DNA of 64,000 nt, taken from the NCBI RefSeq assembly GCF_016888515.1, contig NZ_JAFEJK010000001.1:2575475-2639474 (forward strand), given 5' to 3'. Positions 1-8,919 of this stretch are shown piece after piece. Numbering within the stretch: the first letter of the stretch is position 1; every line of letters starts with the position of its first letter. Position numbers and translations under genes: made by a program. Origin of the DNA: Shimia biformata (GTDB lineage Bacteria > Pseudomonadota > Alphaproteobacteria > Rhodobacterales > Rhodobacteraceae). The notes under the pieces are model-generated. The model searched no databases and was not told where the DNA came from. It saw only the letters and a list, made by a program, of their open reading frames with translations.

Positions 1-1301
1 TAGTCGCCGATCACACTGTCGGTCGCGTCCGCCAAGTCATCGCCCACATCTTCAAGTACGTCCGCGGTGGTCTCATCCTCGACCTGGGCGGCGGCCACAC
101 TCGGGGCGGCCGTGATGATGGAGATCAGTGCGGCGGAGCCGAACCGCTCGTCAAAGCGGGTATCGACGAAGCCAGTGACACCCGAACGGCCCAACTCGTC
201 TCCCCCGAAGGCGCTTATCTGGACGGTCTGGTTGTTTGGCAGGATGATCCGGTCCCAGGCGATGGTGACTCGTTTCTGGGCGATCTCGATGCCAGAGCGG
301 TAGCGCCCGACCAGGCGCGAGCCGCGCGGGATCAGGAGCCGTGAGCCGTCATAGCTGAAGACGTCTTCGGAGATGATGGCACTGGTCTGCCCGGGAAGCG
401 AGCTGTCGAGTGCGGTCTCCATCACGGCCTGGATCATCGTGCCCTGGATCACGGTGTTCGAGGGGTTGGCGATGACCTCGGCTTGTGTGATGGCGCTCGG
501 CAACGCGCCGTTCAGCACGAAATCCGTCACCTCGCCGAAGGTGCGCTCGGTAAGTTCTGTCTCGCCCGCATTGGCGCCGCCCGTTCCGCCGAAGGCGATG
601 ACGGGGGAGGAAATCCGCCGTTCCTGGAAGGCACGCTCCTCCTCGGCCCGACGTTGCAGCTCGGCCAGCCGCCGTGCTTCCTCCTCGCGGGCAAGGCGCT
701 CCAACTCGCGCGCACGCAATTCCTCATCGGTGGGTCCGAGCGGGGCGGGTGCCGGCTTGTTGGCCTCCAACCGCGCGAGGTCCAGGTCCATACGCAGCTG
801 TTGCAGCTCCCGATCTCGTTTGGCGAGTTCGGCCTGAAATTGTTCCTGAGCATTCTCGGAGGCGTCCTGTAGGGCGGCGATCCGTGCGGTCAGCGCATCG
901 ATCGCCTCGGCTGCCGCGCTATCCGCCCTGGCGTCGGTGTCCGGCGCGTCGCGCAGCTCCTCGATCTGGGCCTGGAGTGCGGCGATCTGCGCCAGAAGTT
1001 CGGCGTTGGGTTCTGGTTCGACGAGAACGATCTCGGGTTCCGGGGCGGGCGGCGGCACGAAGGGTTCGATCTCTCCGAACCCGTCACCCTCGGTTTGGAA
1101 CTCGTCCGGGGTGGCCGTCGGCAGGGCGACCTCTTCCTCCGGGCCCGAAAACAGCAAGAGGACCAAGCCGCCCGCCAGGATGAGCCCTGCGAGGAGGAGG
1201 GCGAGGAGCGGTGAGCGGCGTTTCGGGGCGGGTCCGTGGCGCGGATTGCCCCGTTCGAGCGCGGCGAGGCGCTGTTCGAGATCGGTGTTATTGTCACTCA
1301 T
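1..1301 (-). CDS. virB10: VirB10 (TrbI family), 3' end beyond window
   Basis: Inner/outer-membrane-spanning scaffold of the type IV secretion core complex. Reading from the ATG at 1301, about 433 residues are visible. They comprise a short cytoplasmic N-terminus, one transmembrane helix (about residues 31-51, LLALLLAGLILAGG), a Pro/Glu-rich periplasmic stretch, a charged coiled-coil region (about 100-225), and the conserved TrbI beta-barrel with GTMIQAVMETALDSSLPG, EDVFSYDGSRLLIPRGSRL and GRSGVTGFVDTRFDERFG. The C-terminus runs off the left edge. The start overlaps the virB9 stop as ATGA, so translation is probably coupled. Family assignment is very secure. Confidence 0.95.
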   Translation of the reverse strand, partial: MSDNNTDLEQRLAALERGNPRHGPAPKRRSPLLALLLAGLILAGGLVLLLFSGPEEEVALPTATPDEFQTEGDGFGEIEPFVPPPAPEPEIVLVEPEPNAELLAQIAALQAQIEELRDAPDTDARADSAAAEAIDALTARIAALQDASENAQEQFQAELAKRDRELQQLRMDLDLARLEANKPAPAPLGPTDEELRARELERLAREEEARRLAELQRRAEEERAFQERRISSPVIAFGGTGGANAGETELTERTFGEVTDFVLNGALPSAITQAEVIANPSNTVIQGTMIQAVMETALDSSLPGQTSAIISEDVFSYDGSRLLIPRGSRLVGRYRSGIEIAQKRVTIAWDRIILPNNQTVQISAFGGDELGRSGVTGFVDTRFDERFGSAALISIITAAPSVAAAQVEDETTADVLEDVGDDLADATDSVIGD

Positions 1302-2089
1302 GAGGCGGCCTCCGCGGGCGGCGTCGCCTCGATACAGACCACGTCCTCGCCCAGACGCAGCACCCATTGGCGCCCCACGCCCGAGACACGGATCACACCG
1401 TCTTCGACCGCGCCCGTGTTCACCGTGCGCTCGCGCCCGTTCGTGTAACGGAAGATCGCCGGGACGGGTGCGTTTCGAGGGAAGGCGAAATAGGTGAAGG
1501 TGCCGTCGTCCCAGACCCGGGTCGGCGTGAACTCCGTCCGTGCGCTTGCCCCGAAATTGGTGTTCGGTGCGGCGCGCGCGATGGCGTTGGAAGGGCGGCG
1601 ATTGTCTTCGGGGTAGCGGAACTGCACGACATAGAAGGTCGGACTCGAGACCTCGTTCACGTTGAAATAGTAGCTCCGTCTGTTGGTGTAGACGGTCACG
1701 TTGGTATGGACTCCGCGCGCGACGGGTTTAATCGCAAAGGCCCGCCCGCCGGGCACGCCGTCGATCTCAAACCCTTCCGTGTCGCCGGCGATGATTGAGC
1801 GGATGCTCTCGCCGTCGCCGAACTCGATGGTCGTGACATGGGTCAGGGAAACGTTCAGTCTGTAGACTTGTCCTTCCTGATAGGAGGCGACCCGCACGCG
1901 GTGGTCGTTGGGTCCCCCGCGCGGGATCGCCTCGGCTGACGCGTGGGACGCAAACAGTGAGACCATCAAAATGGCCGCGTGGAACGCCCGGGCGTGTCCG
2001 GTGTGTTTCGCATGGCTATTGCACTGCCATGTCTCGCGCATTTGGGGCGCTGGCAAGGAATTCTCTGACTTATTGTTCCGGAAACGCAC
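1298..2089 (-). CDS. virB9: VirB9 type IV secretion protein
   Basis: Periplasmic/outer-membrane core-complex subunit that pairs with VirB7-type lipoproteins and VirB10. The protein is 263 aa from a GTG directly after the virB8 stop, with GGAG about nine bases upstream. A hydrophobic segment ending in ASHASA at about residue 52 looks like a signal peptide, so an internal ATG at 2041 would give a more usual N-terminus. The mature part has the VirB9/CagX pattern: an N-terminal beta domain with SVRVASY-like and FGDGE motifs, then a C-terminal domain with TRVWDDGTFTYFAFP and GRQWVLRLGEDVVCIE. The start codon is uncertain; the family is not. Confidence 0.93.
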   Translation of the reverse strand: MRFRNNKSENSLPAPQMRETWQCNSHAKHTGHARAFHAAILMVSLFASHASAEAIPRGGPNDHRVRVASYQEGQVYRLNVSLTHVTTIEFGDGESIRSIIAGDTEGFEIDGVPGGRAFAIKPVARGVHTNVTVYTNRRSYYFNVNEVSSPTFYVVQFRYPEDNRRPSNAIARAAPNTNFGASARTEFTPTRVWDDGTFTYFAFPRNAPVPAIFRYTNGRERTVNTGAVEDGVIRVSGVGRQWVLRLGEDVVCIEATPPAEAAS

Positions 2090-2761
2090 TTACTGGTTCT
2101 CCAATCTGTCCGAGCGGATCGCGTATTCGACGACGGTGAAGCCAAACGGGTTGGTCCAAACCTGGTCGATGGAGCGGCTCTCCTCGGGGCGGAACTCGAA
2201 GAGGAGCGTCGCGGTGAAGAGGCCCGCCTGAACCCCCTGAATCGAAGTCAGGCGCTTGCGAAGCCGCACCGTGGCTCGGTTGTTGCCGATCAGGTTGATG
2301 CTGAGGATCTCGACGTCGAGGCGGGCGTTGGGTCCATAGACGGTCGGGGGATAGTCGGCATTGGCCGAGTTCCAGATCTGGCGCAGTGAGGCCCCTGCTG
2401 CACGGTCCGAACGGCGCAACACGCTGCGGATGCGCACGTCATTGTCGAGCTGGTTGTAGACCTCGCGGTCGGTCACGTAGCGGAAGACCTCCGCCTCGAT
2501 AATGGCGCGGTTCTCGGTGACGGTGGTGGCACCGACGGTGGCTTCGGGGAGGGCGAAGCCGGTGGCGGGATCGTAAGGTACCACTACAGGGGGCGGATCG
2601 ACATCGAGGATGGCCACGGCGGCCGCGCTGAGGCAGCCCAGGATGCCAAAGCCAAGACCGAAGAGTCCCAGGCGCTGCCAGAGCCGTTCCCGTCTCAGCG
2701 CGCCGTAGACCAGTTCCTCCTCGATGATGGCGGTTTCTTCGTCCAAAAAATCAGTCCTCAA
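2090..2761 (-). CDS. virB8: VirB8 type IV secretion protein
   Basis: Bitopic inner-membrane assembly factor of the VirB channel. It is 223 aa with a short cytoplasmic N-terminus, one transmembrane helix (about 33-52, LGLFGLGFGILGCLSAAAVA) and a periplasmic NTF2-like domain containing REVYNQLDNDVRIRSVL and the C-terminal NPFGFTVVEYAIRSD, which is typical of VirB8. The only sensible start is TTG, overlapping the preceding virB5 stop (TTGA), which implies translational coupling. Length is normal for the family. It lies between virB5 and virB9; a virB6 gene, which usually precedes virB8, is absent at this point. Confidence 0.93.
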   Translation of the reverse strand: MRTDFLDEETAIIEEELVYGALRRERLWQRLGLFGLGFGILGCLSAAAVAILDVDPPPVVVPYDPATGFALPEATVGATTVTENRAIIEAEVFRYVTDREVYNQLDNDVRIRSVLRRSDRAAGASLRQIWNSANADYPPTVYGPNARLDVEILSINLIGNNRATVRLRKRLTSIQGVQAGLFTATLLFEFRPEESRSIDQVWTNPFGFTVVEYAIRSDRLENQ

Positions 2762-3585
2762 TCCGCATTCAGTTCCGGGAGCGTGAACTCCATGAAGCGT
2801 TGTTCTTCGGCGATGGTGGCGGCATCAATCACGCCGCCGGTGCCATCCCCTACGGTCTGGATCGCTTCGAGCTGCCACATGGCGACGAGCGCGATGGCGA
2901 GCTCTGCCGTCACCCGCGTGTTGAGATCGACGCTCTCCTTGATCTCGTCCATGTCGTCGATGAGCCCGACGAGCCGGTCGACGCGTTCGAGCGACTGCCC
3001 GGCATCCTCGTAGCTGTTCTGGGCCGCGGCCGAGACCAGCGCGCCGGTCGTGGCTTGCGTTGCCACGCGCTCGGCCCCGGGATTGCCGCTGCGGGCCATT
3101 TCCGAGAGCGTGTCCTCGTCGAAACCGAGATCGGCCAGAACTCTATCCATCTGGGTTTCGATCTCGCTGGCACCGGATCCGGTGAGCCCGGAGAAATCCC
3201 CCGTCTTGATCGCCTCAATGGTGGCGATGATATCGCCGAACTCCTGGTCCAGGAGACCGTTCAGCTCGTCCTCCATCTGTGTCCGGATGATCTCGGGCAA
3301 CTCTGCGAGACGCGTTAACGCCTCATACGTTCGTTGTAGCTCGGCGAGCTGCTCCGTAAGCGTGGCAAGCTGTTCGCGGAGCTGCACGAGTTGCTCGTTT
3401 TGCAGGATCTCGTCCTCGATCATCTGCCGGAGCTGCTGGATGTTTTGGGCGATGTTTTGGGTATCCACGACCGGCACGCCCTGGGCCAGGACGGGGGGAC
3501 TGGCCACGAAAGGCGAGCAAAGCGCCAAGACGCTGGCCAGGGTCAACGTGCGAAGTGGTGCTGAAATGAACATTTTGCGGGGCAT
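2758..3585 (-). CDS. virB5: VirB5-like secreted coiled-coil protein
   Basis: Minor-pilus/adhesin-type subunit of the secretion system. The 275-aa protein starts at ATG 3585, which shares its A with the upstream stop (TGATG), and GGAGG lies 11 bases before it. It has a signal peptide ending near ASPPVLAQ, then a long heptad-rich alpha-helical region starting QGVPVVDTQNIAQNIQQLRQ, and a C-terminal tail NLNTRVTAEL-like ... EEQRFMEFTLPELNAD. The N-terminal and C-terminal blocks match those flanking the lytic domain of the gene immediately upstream. Assignment rests on domain layout and operon position. Confidence 0.85.
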   Translation of the reverse strand: MPRKMFISAPLRTLTLASVLALCSPFVASPPVLAQGVPVVDTQNIAQNIQQLRQMIEDEILQNEQLVQLREQLATLTEQLAELQRTYEALTRLAELPEIIRTQMEDELNGLLDQEFGDIIATIEAIKTGDFSGLTGSGASEIETQMDRVLADLGFDEDTLSEMARSGNPGAERVATQATTGALVSAAAQNSYEDAGQSLERVDRLVGLIDDMDEIKESVDLNTRVTAELAIALVAMWQLEAIQTVGDGTGGVIDAATIAEEQRFMEFTLPELNAD

Positions 3586-4739
3586 CAATCCAGATCCTCC
3601 AATGTGAACTCCATGAATTCGTTCTCGGCCATACGGGCCGCGGCCTGGGCCAGCTGGGCGGCGCTGAGCGGTTGGGTCCGTGCGGCTTTCAGGCGAATGC
3701 GCGCGGCCATCAGCCGGACGAGTTCGGCGCGGGCATAGGTGTTGAGCGCCATGCTCTCCTGGAGGTCCTGGGTCGCGCCGATCCGGGTGACGATGTCCTG
3801 GATGCGCAGGGCGGCCTGCCGGATGGCGGCGGGGGAATTGCTGCCGTAGAAGGCGGCACCGAACCCGCTGAGCGAGAGATGGGCGTTGGCGAGAAGCGCG
3901 GGGTCGATCGTGCCGAGCGCCTCGATGCCACCGATCCGCGCGAGGTAGAGATTGTAGCGTTCGGGGATGACCCTGACGTAGTGCTGGGTCTCCTTGAAGG
4001 GCGGTACGCCTCCATATTCGAACACACGGCCAGGACCCGCGTTATAGGCCGCGAGCGCGTTGACGACGTTGCCGTCGAAGGTGTTGAGCTGGGCCGCGAG
4101 GTAGCGCGCGCCGCCTTCGACCTGCAGGTAGGGGCTGTCATAATATTCCGGGTTGATCCCGAGATCGCTCGCGGTGCCCGGCATGATCTGGGTGAGGCCG
4201 AAGGCGCCCACGGGCGAGCGTGCGCCGATGGAGAAGCGGCTCTCCTGCCAGATGAGCGCCTGCAGGAGGGCGCGCCATTGCACGACGGAAAGACCGGCCC
4301 GCCCGACCCCGGGCCGCCCGTGGGTCTCCTGGGCGACCCGGATGATCAGCTGCTCGATGTTTTCTGCCGCATCTCCGAACATACCCGCGCCGCCCGGATT
4401 GGGATCGATGTCGCCCGAGCCGTAGACCGCCGCTGCGGACTGGTCCGGATCGCCGCTGCCGCCCTCGAGGTCTGCGACCATGCCCGGCAGTCCCTGGCCG
4501 CCGAAGCTCGTCTGCGCGTCGAGGATCGCGCGCAGCGTGGCGAGCTGTTCCCGTTCGATCTCGGTCAGCAACTCTTCGACGGCGAGCTTCTCACGCTGGA
4601 CGGCGAGGTCGGCGTCCCGGTCGCCCGTCTCGACGATATCGCGGGCCGTCAGCCCGGAATCGTTGGTGGGAACGCCCTGGGCGAGCGCGGCCGCCGGCAG
4701 GAGAGCCGCCAGGAGGATATGTGCGACCCTAGACCTCAA
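3585..4739 (-). CDS. Chimeric VirB5-like protein with internal lytic transglycosylase (SLT) domain
   Basis: Predicted periplasmic peptidoglycan-cleaving component of the secretion system, 384 aa. A signal peptide (1-20) is followed by a VirB5-like N-terminal block (21-75: AQGVPTNDSGLTARDIVETG). The SLT/goose-lysozyme-type domain (about 145-275) has the presumed catalytic Glu166 in WQESRF, then GAFGLTQIMPGTA and AAYNAGPGRV. A VirB5-like C-terminal block (303-384) ends MAENEFMEFTLEDLD. The two flanks align with the N- and C-termini of the adjacent VirB5. The start is TTG 4739, overlapping the small lipoprotein gene by 11 bases. A second, ordinary VirB1 lies at the head of the operon, so this is not simply the missing VirB1. 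Confidence 0.85.
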   Translation of the reverse strand: MRSRVAHILLAALLPAAALAQGVPTNDSGLTARDIVETGDRDADLAVQREKLAVEELLTEIEREQLATLRAILDAQTSFGGQGLPGMVADLEGGSGDPDQSAAAVYGSGDIDPNPGGAGMFGDAAENIEQLIIRVAQETHGRPGVGRAGLSVVQWRALLQALIWQESRFSIGARSPVGAFGLTQIMPGTASDLGINPEYYDSPYLQVEGGARYLAAQLNTFDGNVVNALAAYNAGPGRVFEYGGVPPFKETQHYVRVIPERYNLYLARIGGIEALGTIDPALLANAHLSLSGFGAAFYGSNSPAAIRQAALRIQDIVTRIGATQDLQESMALNTYARAELVRLMAARIRLKAARTQPLSAAQLAQAAARMAENEFMEFTLEDLD

Positions 4740-4896
4740 CGCCGTCTTCCGGGTTTCCGATGGGTGTGAAGATGCAATCCGGCTCTTCCCGGTCGAGCGA
4801 GGCGCGGAAGGCGAAACAGTTGGCCTGAGGTTCGCGGTATTCGGCGCAGGAAGAGAGAACGCCGAGTGCGGCGAGGAGGATGAGGGGTCGGATCAT
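4729..4896 (-). CDS. Small lipoprotein in T4SS operon (VirB7-like position)
   Basis: A 55-aa protein with a textbook lipoprotein signal: MIRPLILLAALGVLSSC, with the acylated Cys at 17. The short mature part is charged and has two further Cys residues (NCFAFR, PDCIF). ATG 4896 overlaps the virB4 stop (ATGA), and the end overlaps the next gene by 11 bases, so it is locked into the operon. VirB7 of Agrobacterium is likewise a tiny lipoprotein that disulfide-bonds VirB9, and the paired Cys residues would fit such a role. Sequence similarity to VirB7 cannot be judged at this length, so the role is an inference. Confidence 0.75.
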   Translation of the reverse strand: MIRPLILLAALGVLSSCAEYREPQANCFAFRASLDREEPDCIFTPIGNPEDGVEV

Positions 4897-7268
4897 GAGA
4901 GCCTCCAGAAATCAGGACGGTCGCGGTAGTCGGGGCCGACGAGGGCTTCGCCCTTCTCCATGCCGCCGAGGATGGTGAGGAGAGGACCGAGGGCGGAGAG
5001 GTCGGCATCGACCACCACGGAGCCGCTGTCGTCGCGGATGAGGGCAAGGCGGCTGTCGCTGCCGGTGTTCAGGAGCACGTCGAGTTCCTTCTCGAAGAGG
5101 TTGAGCATCGCGTAGTCGGACGCATGAGCGCGGATGTTGGGGAGCAGGATCTGCGTCGGCACCGCCTCGACGATGGTTTTGCCGGTGCGCGTGCGTTCGA
5201 GCTGGCTCGCATATTGTGTCATCATCACCGCGACCGTGTTCTGTTTCCGGGCGGTCACCAGCCAGTTCGAGAGCCGTTCGGCGAAGTACGGGTTGTCGAG
5301 CGCCTTCCATGCCTCGTCGATCACGATGATGGTGGGGCGACGGTCCTCGATCTCGCGCTCGATGCGGCGGAAGAGATAGGAAAGGACTGCCATCCGTTCC
5401 TTCTCGCTTTCACTGTCGAGAATACCGGTCAGGTCAAACCCCACGACATCGCCATCAAGGGAGAAGGTGTCCTCGAGGCTCTGGCCGAAGATCCAGCCGT
5501 AGCGGCCGTCCTCCGTCCATTCGAGGAGCCGTTGATGCAGGTCGCCATTGTCGTCGGTCGAGACAAAGAGCGAGGCGAAGTCCTTCCAGTTCCGCAAGGC
5601 CGGGTTGGTGGCTGTGGCGTTCTGGCGGACCACCTCCTGGATGCGGTTGGTCTGGGCCGGGGTCAGGGGCTTGTCAGAGCGATAGAGGAGCGAGGCGAGC
5701 CAATCCGAGAGCCAGGCGGTGCCGCGCTCATCGATTTCGGTCCAGAGCGGGTTGAGACCGGTCGTCTGTCCCGCCTTGATCGAGGCGTAGCGCCCACCAT
5801 TGGCGCGGACGGCCATCTCCATCCCGAGCCGATAATCAAAGACGAAGATGCGTGTGCCGACGCGCCGGGCCTGAGTCATCAGGAAGGCTGAGAGGACGGA
5901 TTTGCCGGAACCGGGTCGGCCCAAGATCAAGGTATGCCCGCTGGTCGGCTCTTTCTCTGGCGAGCCCTGTTCGTGATAGGAGAAACGATAGGCGCTCTGT
6001 TCCGGCGTCGGGAGGAGCGTGATCTCCTGGCCCCAGGGCAGTTGGTGTTTTTCCTTCCCGCGCTGCGTGCGATGAAGTGCTGCGAAATCCGCAAAGTTGC
6101 GGTTGGTGACCGCACTGGCGCGCACCCGTTTCGGCTGATTGCCGGGATGCTGGCTAAAATAATGCGACTTTGCCGCCATCCGCTCGCCGATCATCTTCAC
6201 GCCCTCGGCGGCCGCGGCGTTCACGATCTCGGCCCCGAGGGTTTGCAACTCGTCGAGGCTGTCGCAGAAGACGGTCACCACCATGTGGTGCTCGCCGAAG
6301 CTCTGGCGTTTGGCCTCAAGATCATCATGCGCGATGTCGAGTGCTTCTAGGAGCGACAGAGCGGCGTCTTGCGAGGCTTGCATCTGGCGCTTCTGGCGTT
6401 TGATCCGGCCCGCCATCAGGTTCGAATTGATCGGTGTGAAGGAATGGGTGACGATCATGTCGACCGGCAGGTTCAGCATGTCGAACATGGTGCAGGTGGT
6501 ACCTTCGGCATATTCGCCGATGGTGAAGCTCTTGCCGAAGCGATGGCCGACCACGCCGTCCGAGAGCTCGAAGTGATCTTCCAGAAACGTCACCCGTGTG
6601 TTGGCAACGTTGTAGGCCAAAAACCCGTAGCGGTTTGCGGGAAAGAGCGGCAGTTCGCGGCCGGTGTTGAGTGCGCCGAGGAACCCAGCCAACTCGCCAG
6701 AAGCTGCCGAAAGGATGCGGGGCTTGACTTCCGCGAGGCCAGAGGTGAAGACCCCGACCGCCTCCTTGAGGCGTCTAATCCGTTTCGCGGTCTCTTCCTT
6801 GAAACGGTCCGGTGCGGAACGGTTCACAAAACCAAGGAAACTCCTGGGCGGCGGGCGGTGGATGATGGTGAGTGTGAGGGTCTTGTCCCGGAGACCGGCC
6901 GAGGCGAGTTTTGTGCGCCAGGCATCATCCACCGCCGCCGCGAAGCCGTCGCCCCGGACCGGGAGCAGGTCCGGGGTGATCGACTTCGAGACCTTATGCA
7001 CGTAGTAGCTGAACTCCGGCCCGAGCTGCGCGATGATCCGGGCGAAGAGCGCCGTGACCTTGTCGAGGTAGGCATCGTCTGTGGTGTAGCTGTTCACCCC
7101 ACTCAGGCGGATGCATTGGAAGAGTTCGTTGACGCGCGTGCGGACTGTCTGGTCATCGACGAGGCTGACATAGGGCAGCATATGCGCGAGGCGTTTCTCG
7201 CGGGCATACCAGTCCGGCATGAGGGTGCGTTCATCGACGGTCTCGCCTAGGGCTTCACTATGGCGCAT
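4893..7268 (-). CDS. virB4: VirB4 secretion ATPase
   Basis: Cytoplasmic/inner-membrane ATPase that energises pilus assembly and transport. The 791-aa length is normal for the family. The N-terminal CagE/TrbE/VirB domain covers about residues 1-400. The C-terminal RecA-like domain has Walker A GRPGSGKS (450-457), Walker B TIIVIDEAWK (about 646-655) and MMTQYASQLERT, a VirB4-typical motif after Walker B. ATG 7268 overlaps the virB3 end by 11 bases. Gene order B3-B4 is canonical. No frameshifts seen. Confidence 0.96.
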   Translation of the reverse strand: MRHSEALGETVDERTLMPDWYAREKRLAHMLPYVSLVDDQTVRTRVNELFQCIRLSGVNSYTTDDAYLDKVTALFARIIAQLGPEFSYYVHKVSKSITPDLLPVRGDGFAAAVDDAWRTKLASAGLRDKTLTLTIIHRPPPRSFLGFVNRSAPDRFKEETAKRIRRLKEAVGVFTSGLAEVKPRILSAASGELAGFLGALNTGRELPLFPANRYGFLAYNVANTRVTFLEDHFELSDGVVGHRFGKSFTIGEYAEGTTCTMFDMLNLPVDMIVTHSFTPINSNLMAGRIKRQKRQMQASQDAALSLLEALDIAHDDLEAKRQSFGEHHMVVTVFCDSLDELQTLGAEIVNAAAAEGVKMIGERMAAKSHYFSQHPGNQPKRVRASAVTNRNFADFAALHRTQRGKEKHQLPWGQEITLLPTPEQSAYRFSYHEQGSPEKEPTSGHTLILGRPGSGKSVLSAFLMTQARRVGTRIFVFDYRLGMEMAVRANGGRYASIKAGQTTGLNPLWTEIDERGTAWLSDWLASLLYRSDKPLTPAQTNRIQEVVRQNATATNPALRNWKDFASLFVSTDDNGDLHQRLLEWTEDGRYGWIFGQSLEDTFSLDGDVVGFDLTGILDSESEKERMAVLSYLFRRIEREIEDRRPTIIVIDEAWKALDNPYFAERLSNWLVTARKQNTVAVMMTQYASQLERTRTGKTIVEAVPTQILLPNIRAHASDYAMLNLFEKELDVLLNTGSDSRLALIRDDSGSVVVDADLSALGPLLTILGGMEKGEALVGPDYRDRPDFWRLS

Positions 7269-7536
7269 AGCTGTCGCCCCCGTGGATGGACCGGTTCCGC
7301 GTCGGCGGTGTTTCCTGGAGCGCTGTCATCATCACATCGATGAAGCGGGGGTCCCAATCAGCCGCTTTCCAGAGAACCGGATAGAGGATCGCCGCGATCG
7401 CAAGCACCAGCATATGCTGCACCCAAACGAAGAGCAGCACCGACCCAAAGAGCCAGACCATGGCATACATGATCGGCAGGCCGAGGAGCTTCGGCGGACG
7501 GACAAGGCCCAGGAATAGCGGCGATCGTTCGGCCAC
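7258..7536 (-). CDS. virB3: VirB3 inner-membrane protein
   Basis: Small inner-membrane partner of VirB4, 92 aa. The N-terminal motif SPLFLGLVRPPKLLGLP and two consecutive hydrophobic helices (about 19-53) are the standard VirB3 layout. The start is GTG 7536, 12 bases after the virB2 stop with a G-rich stretch upstream; the end overlaps virB4. Identification rests on the N-terminal motif, size and position between virB2 and virB4. Confidence 0.9.
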   Translation of the reverse strand: MAERSPLFLGLVRPPKLLGLPIMYAMVWLFGSVLLFVWVQHMLVLAIAAILYPVLWKAADWDPRFIDVMMTALQETPPTRNRSIHGGDSYAP

Positions 7537-7548
7537 GTTCGCCCCCGG

Positions 7549-7839
7549 TTACGAGCCAAACACTGCGGCAACGATCGTCGGAGCTGCGGCCACGCCGGCG
7601 ATGCCGACCAGCACCCAGAGGGCTTGGCGCAGATCGATGATGTTGAAGAACCAGCTGAGGAACACGCCGAGGACCGCGAGGGTGGCGATGACGACGCCAA
7701 GCGGTCCGGTCAGCGCGTCCACGATGCCCTGTAATAAGCTCTGAATCGGTGAGAGGTCGATGCTCTGGGCCAGGGCCGGCTCTGCCGCAACGATGAGGAG
7801 AGCGGCAAGGGTGATCAGGGATTTCGTCAATGGCTTCAT
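7549..7839 (-). CDS. virB2: VirB2 pilin (TrbC/VirB2 family)
   Basis: Major pilus subunit precursor, 96 aa. A long signal peptide ends [13 protein letters not shown], followed by a short amphipathic helix ([18 protein letters not shown]) and two transmembrane helices separated by a small polar loop (FFNIIDLRQ). ATG 7839 was chosen because GGAAGGAG sits just upstream and the frame beyond it is a shadow of virB1. Its start overlaps the virB1 stop as ATGA. Size and hydropathy match VirB2. Confidence 0.9.
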   Translation of the reverse strand: MKPLTKSLITLAALLIVAAEPALAQSIDLSPIQSLLQGIVDALTGPLGVVIATLAVLGVFLSWFFNIIDLRQALWVLVGIAGVAAAPTIVAAVFGS

Positions 7840-8573
7840 GGGGACGCTCCTTCCAGCCGGTTGAAGACGGCCAGCACCCGCTGGACGTGGTTTTGGGTTT
7901 CTCGAAACGGTGGAATGCCGGAATGCTCGCGCACGGCGTCGGGCCCGGCATTGTAGGCGGCGAGCGCGAGGCGCGCGTCGCCGAACTCGGCCAGCATCAA
8001 GGCGAGATAACGGGCCGATCCGTCGAGGTTCTGCTTCCAATCATGAGGGTCGACGCTAAGTGCGCGGGCCGTATCGGGCATCAACTGCCCGAGACCGACC
8101 GCCCCGACATGGGACACGGCGTGCGGATTGTACGCACTCTCGATCTCGATATTGGCGCGATAGAGATGGAGCCAGTCCGTGACGGTGATATCCGCCGCTC
8201 GGAGCCCAGGGTGGCTCGCGTAGCGCAGTCCGGTCTCCTCAATCGCGGCGAGGATATCCGGGTGTGGCTTTGGCGCGCGAGGGGTCACCGCCGCGACACG
8301 TACCCCTTCACGTCGCTCAGTGCGGCGCTCCTCGCCCAAAATGCGCAACCCATCCGAAGCCGAGCCAACGCCGACCCCGTCATTGTAGTTGCGCGCGAAC
8401 CGTTCCTGGGGGCGTGAGGGCGAAAGAGAACCGTCGCCCGCCATCACCAGCACCATGTCTGCCGATGCCGGAAAGCCCAGGGAGGAAAAGAAAAGGGCGC
8501 TAAGCCCGGCTGGCAGCCATCTCTTCGCTGGAAAGCTTGTGAACCGTCCGCTTGCCCTCTTCCAGAGGCACAT
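7836..8573 (-). CDS. virB1: VirB1 lytic transglycosylase
   Basis: Periplasmic muramidase expected to open the peptidoglycan for the secretion channel. From ATG 8573 the protein is 245 aa with a basic N-region, a hydrophobic core and the cleavage-like FPASA. A variable linker precedes the SLT domain (about 130-240), with presumed catalytic Glu145 (IEIESAYNP), [13 protein letters not shown] and [11 protein letters not shown]. The start is a judgement: later ATGs would remove the signal peptide, so it overlaps the upstream gene by 74 bases. Its stop overlaps virB2. Confidence 0.85.
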   Translation of the reverse strand: MCLWKRASGRFTSFPAKRWLPAGLSALFFSSLGFPASADMVLVMAGDGSLSPSRPQERFARNYNDGVGVGSASDGLRILGEERRTERREGVRVAAVTPRAPKPHPDILAAIEETGLRYASHPGLRAADITVTDWLHLYRANIEIESAYNPHAVSHVGAVGLGQLMPDTARALSVDPHDWKQNLDGSARYLALMLAEFGDARLALAAYNAGPDAVREHSGIPPFRETQNHVQRVLAVFNRLEGASP

Positions 8574-8856
8574 CGGCGTGCGAGAACCCGATCCCTTGCA
8601 GGAAGGAGATGACGCCGGTGACGGTCTTGATCTCGCGGATCTTGATGTCGTTGCGCGAGGTTCGGGTCCGGGCCGTGACCAGAAGTTTCTCGATCCCGTC
8701 GTCGCTGACAGCGCGCATAATCCAGACCCCATGCCAGTTGGGGCCTTTCTTGAAGGCGTCTTCTTTACAGACAACTTCGACGCGATAGCCGCTGGCGACC
8801 AGATCGCGGAATCTGGGTTCGGTGACCACATTCGGGGCTTCTTTTTCTAGGTCCAT
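8500..8856 (-). CDS. Conserved-looking hypothetical at head of virB operon
   Basis: A 118-aa cytoplasmic protein, [16 protein letters not shown]..., with no recognised domain, signal peptide or membrane segment. It has a mixed alpha/beta composition, with [26 protein letters not shown] as its most distinctive part. It overlaps virB1 and is first in the operon. ATG 8856 is preferred over a TTG at 8964 because an inverted repeat that looks like an operator (8920-8935) lies inside the longer frame; GTG 8859 is also possible. Function unknown; operon position suggests a role linked to secretion or its control. Confidence 0.6.
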   Translation of the reverse strand: MDLEKEAPNVVTEPRFRDLVASGYRVEVVCKEDAFKKGPNWHGVWIMRAVSDDGIEKLLVTARTRTSRNDIKIREIKTVTGVISFLQGIGFSHADVPLEEGKRTVHKLSSEEMAASRA

Positions 8857-8919
8857 CACCCGGATCACGTTCTCCAATAGGGCGAATGACCAGGCTTCAG
8901 GTGTTGAAACCAAGTCATA

